Of a stretch of 64,000 nucleotides of DNA, positions 62,658-64,000 are shown piece after piece. Source of the stretch: Burkholderia sp. WAC0059 (GTDB taxonomy: Bacteria > Pseudomonadota > Gammaproteobacteria > Burkholderiales > Burkholderiaceae); assembly GCF_002870125.1 (NCBI RefSeq), contig NZ_PNEO01000022.1, forward strand, positions 1-64,000. The letters are read 5' to 3'. The notes beneath the pieces were generated by a model. That model saw only the letters and a program-made list of their open reading frames with translations, did not search any database and was not told the origin of the DNA. Made by a program: the position numbers and the translations under genes. Numbering within the stretch: position 1 is the stretch's first letter; every line of letters begins with the position of its first letter.

Positions 62658-63413
62658 ATGTCGCCAGGTTGCCCGGCTGTACTCCCTCCCATCCCGAACG
62701 TGCTGTGGGAAACGCTGATTCCCGCGGGCACGCATTGGTCCGGCATGCTGCGCCGGGGGCTCGCGCTGCGCATCGTCGACGTCGACGGCGGCGCGAATCT
62801 GTCCGCGGTGTTCCATCGCCAGGAAGATCTGCTCGAACGCTACAACATGGCCGATACGCTGAAGGCGCAGCATACCGCGCACCTTGCGCGCGGCTTCGTG
62901 CTCTATTCGGACATGGGGCGCGTGATGGCGTCGATCACGGCCGACACGCTGGGCTGGCACGATCCGCTCGGCGGCGTCGGCGACGCGCGGCTGTTCGAGC
63001 GCAAATACGGGCTTGCCGGCTATCAACGGCATCGCAACGAGATGATTCGCAACGGTCGCGACAGTCTCGTGCTGGAGCTTGCCCGATACGGGCTCGGCCC
63101 TCGCGACCTGGCGGCGAACGTGAACTTCTTCAGCAAGGTCGCGCCGCGCGACGACGGTTCGCTGGTGTTTGTCGAAGGGCATTCGCCCGCCGGTTCCGCA
63201 TTCGATCTGCGCTTCGAGATGAATACGCTCGCCGCATTTTCGACCGCGCCCCATCCGCTCGATCCCGCCCCGACCTATGCGCCGAAGCCGGTCAGGCTGA
63301 TCGCGTATCGCGCCTACGCGGCCGATGCCTGCGTACCGGCCGACGATCCGTGCCGCAGCGCCTGCGCGGAAAACGGGCGCGGCTTCATCAACACCGAGCG
63401 GCTGTTCGCCTGA
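62658..63413 (+). CDS. DUF1989 protein UAAP1, carboxyguanidine deiminase subunit
   Basis: The 251-residue urea-amidolyase-associated protein 1 shows the DUF1989 pattern: WETLIPAGTHWSGMLRRGLA, VDGGANLSAVFHRQEDLLER, NMADTLKAQHTAHLARGFVL, SDMGRVMASIT, a WHDPLGG block and NVNFFSKVAP. These proteins, with UAAP2, are now known as the two subunits of carboxyguanidine deiminase (CgaA/CgaB) acting after guanidine carboxylase. The start at 62658 follows GAGGAG. It is directly controlled by the guanidine-I riboswitch upstream. Confidence 0.9.
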   Translation: MSPGCPAVLPPIPNVLWETLIPAGTHWSGMLRRGLALRIVDVDGGANLSAVFHRQEDLLERYNMADTLKAQHTAHLARGFVLYSDMGRVMASITADTLGWHDPLGGVGDARLFERKYGLAGYQRHRNEMIRNGRDSLVLELARYGLGPRDLAANVNFFSKVAPRDDGSLVFVEGHSPAGSAFDLRFEMNTLAAFSTAPHPLDPAPTYAPKPVRLIAYRAYAADACVPADDPCRSACAENGRGFINTERLFA

Positions 63414-63424
63414 GGAGACCCGTC

Positions 63425-64000
63425 ATGCCTATCGTCGAAAGCCAACTCGATACGCGTCGCGCGGTCTACGATTTCACGCTCGCCGCTGGCGAGCCGTGGC
63501 TGCACGAAGTGAAGCGCGGCCAGGTTCTGCGCATTCTCGATCTCGAAGGCAACCAGGCGGTCGACACGCTGTTCTACAGCACCGCCGATCCGCTCGAGCG
63601 CTACAGCGCTCAGGACACGATCCGGGCGCAGCGAAACCTGTATCTGTCCGCGGGAAGCGTGCTGCTGTCGAACCTCGGCAACCCGATGGGCACGATCGTC
63701 GCGGACACCTGCGGCCGCCACGACACCCTGGGCGGCGCCTGCGCGGCCGAAAGCAACACCGCGCGCTACGCGCTGGAAAAGCGCTACATGCATAACTGCC
63801 GCGACAATTTCCTGACGGCGCTGACGCATTGCACGTGCGGCGTCGGCACGCAGATGACCAAGCGCGACATCGTCAGCAACATCAACTTCTTTATGAACGT
63901 GCCGGTGACGCCGCTCGGCAAGCTCACGTTCGAGGACGGCATCTCGGCACCCGGCAAGTACGTCGACATACGGGCGGACATGGACGTGACGGTGCTGATT
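63425..64000 (+). CDS. DUF1989 protein UAAP2, carboxyguanidine deiminase subunit (3' cut by window edge)
   Basis: The first 192 codons of the second DUF1989 protein are visible, with VKRGQVLRILDLEGNQAVDT, YSAQDTIRAQRNLYLSAGSV, a TCGRHDTLGG block parallel to that of UAAP1, Cys-rich NCRDNF and HCTCGVGTQM, and NINFFMNVPV. It begins 11 bases after UAAP1 and runs off the window. Guanidine (urea) carboxylase and allophanate hydrolase genes are expected next, outside the window. Confidence 0.9.
   Translation, partial: MPIVESQLDTRRAVYDFTLAAGEPWLHEVKRGQVLRILDLEGNQAVDTLFYSTADPLERYSAQDTIRAQRNLYLSAGSVLLSNLGNPMGTIVADTCGRHDTLGGACAAESNTARYALEKRYMHNCRDNFLTALTHCTCGVGTQMTKRDIVSNINFFMNVPVTPLGKLTFEDGISAPGKYVDIRADMDVTVLI

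Overview
The window reads as a high-GC beta-proteobacterial chromosome or megaplasmid of the Burkholderia/Paraburkholderia/Caballeronia type. The evidence is two Burkholderia-style porins, NagG/NagH-like ring hydroxylase genes under a NahR-type LysR regulator, the glycogen/trehalose gene set, DUF3309, and a guanidine-I riboswitch beside DUF1989 genes. It is mostly accessory and catabolic DNA. No rRNA, complete tRNA, CRISPR array or intact insertion sequence was seen.

Region 1 (1-12824). After the tail of a 1-Cys peroxiredoxin comes an aromatic-hydroxylation locus. Reductase, ferredoxin, an SDR with a degenerate active site and an unexported solute-binding-like protein lie on the minus strand, with a NahR-like regulator between them and the plus-strand genes. 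The plus strand carries the oxygenase large and small subunits, an aldo/keto reductase, an alpha/beta hydrolase, an MFS transporter, a porin and a chemoreceptor. Together these look like sense, import and hydroxylate functions for a salicylate-like acid. No ring-cleavage gene is present.

Region 2 (12825-16731). A decayed toxin fragment, then mipA/ompV, an OmpR-type regulator and a histidine kinase, then a frameshifted family 9 glycosyltransferase remnant.

Region 3 (16732-28200). A GntR/FCD regulator faces a second catabolic operon: flavin monooxygenase, alpha/beta hydrolase, VOC protein, RidA protein, D-2-hydroxyacid dehydrogenase and an MHS-type transporter. Sites sharing ATTGGTGYAC lie in front of its blocks. 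A porin follows, then about 2.2 kb of gene debris (IS66 and SDR scraps) and an AT-rich inverted repeat.

Region 4 (28201-31821). A TrmB-like regulator and an MFS transporter with a large periplasmic insertion, divergent from a nitrilase.

Region 5 (32216-45693). One tightly coupled minus-strand operon: treS-maltokinase fusion, glgB, glgX, treZ, a 38-codon ORF and treY. It links trehalose, maltose, maltose-1-phosphate and branched glucan in a cycle. The expected maltosyltransferase gene glgE survives only as a frameshifted scrap upstream of treS. A DUF3309 membrane peptide gene follows.

Region 6 (46155-49976). An ABC exporter, then a lower-GC three-gene type VI secretion cargo module (hcp, a DUF2778/Tlde1 peptidoglycan-targeting effector, a probable exported immunity protein), then a structured element with a strong terminator.

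Region 7 (50105-58807). A tripartite RND efflux operon (adaptor, pump, outer-membrane channel) followed on the same strand by a BaeSR-like two-component system.

Region 8 (59174-64000). A NitT/TauT-type ABC importer (binding protein, permease, ATPase), a clear guanidine-I (ykkC) riboswitch, and two DUF1989 genes, the second cut by the window end. This is the front of a guanidine-assimilation locus.
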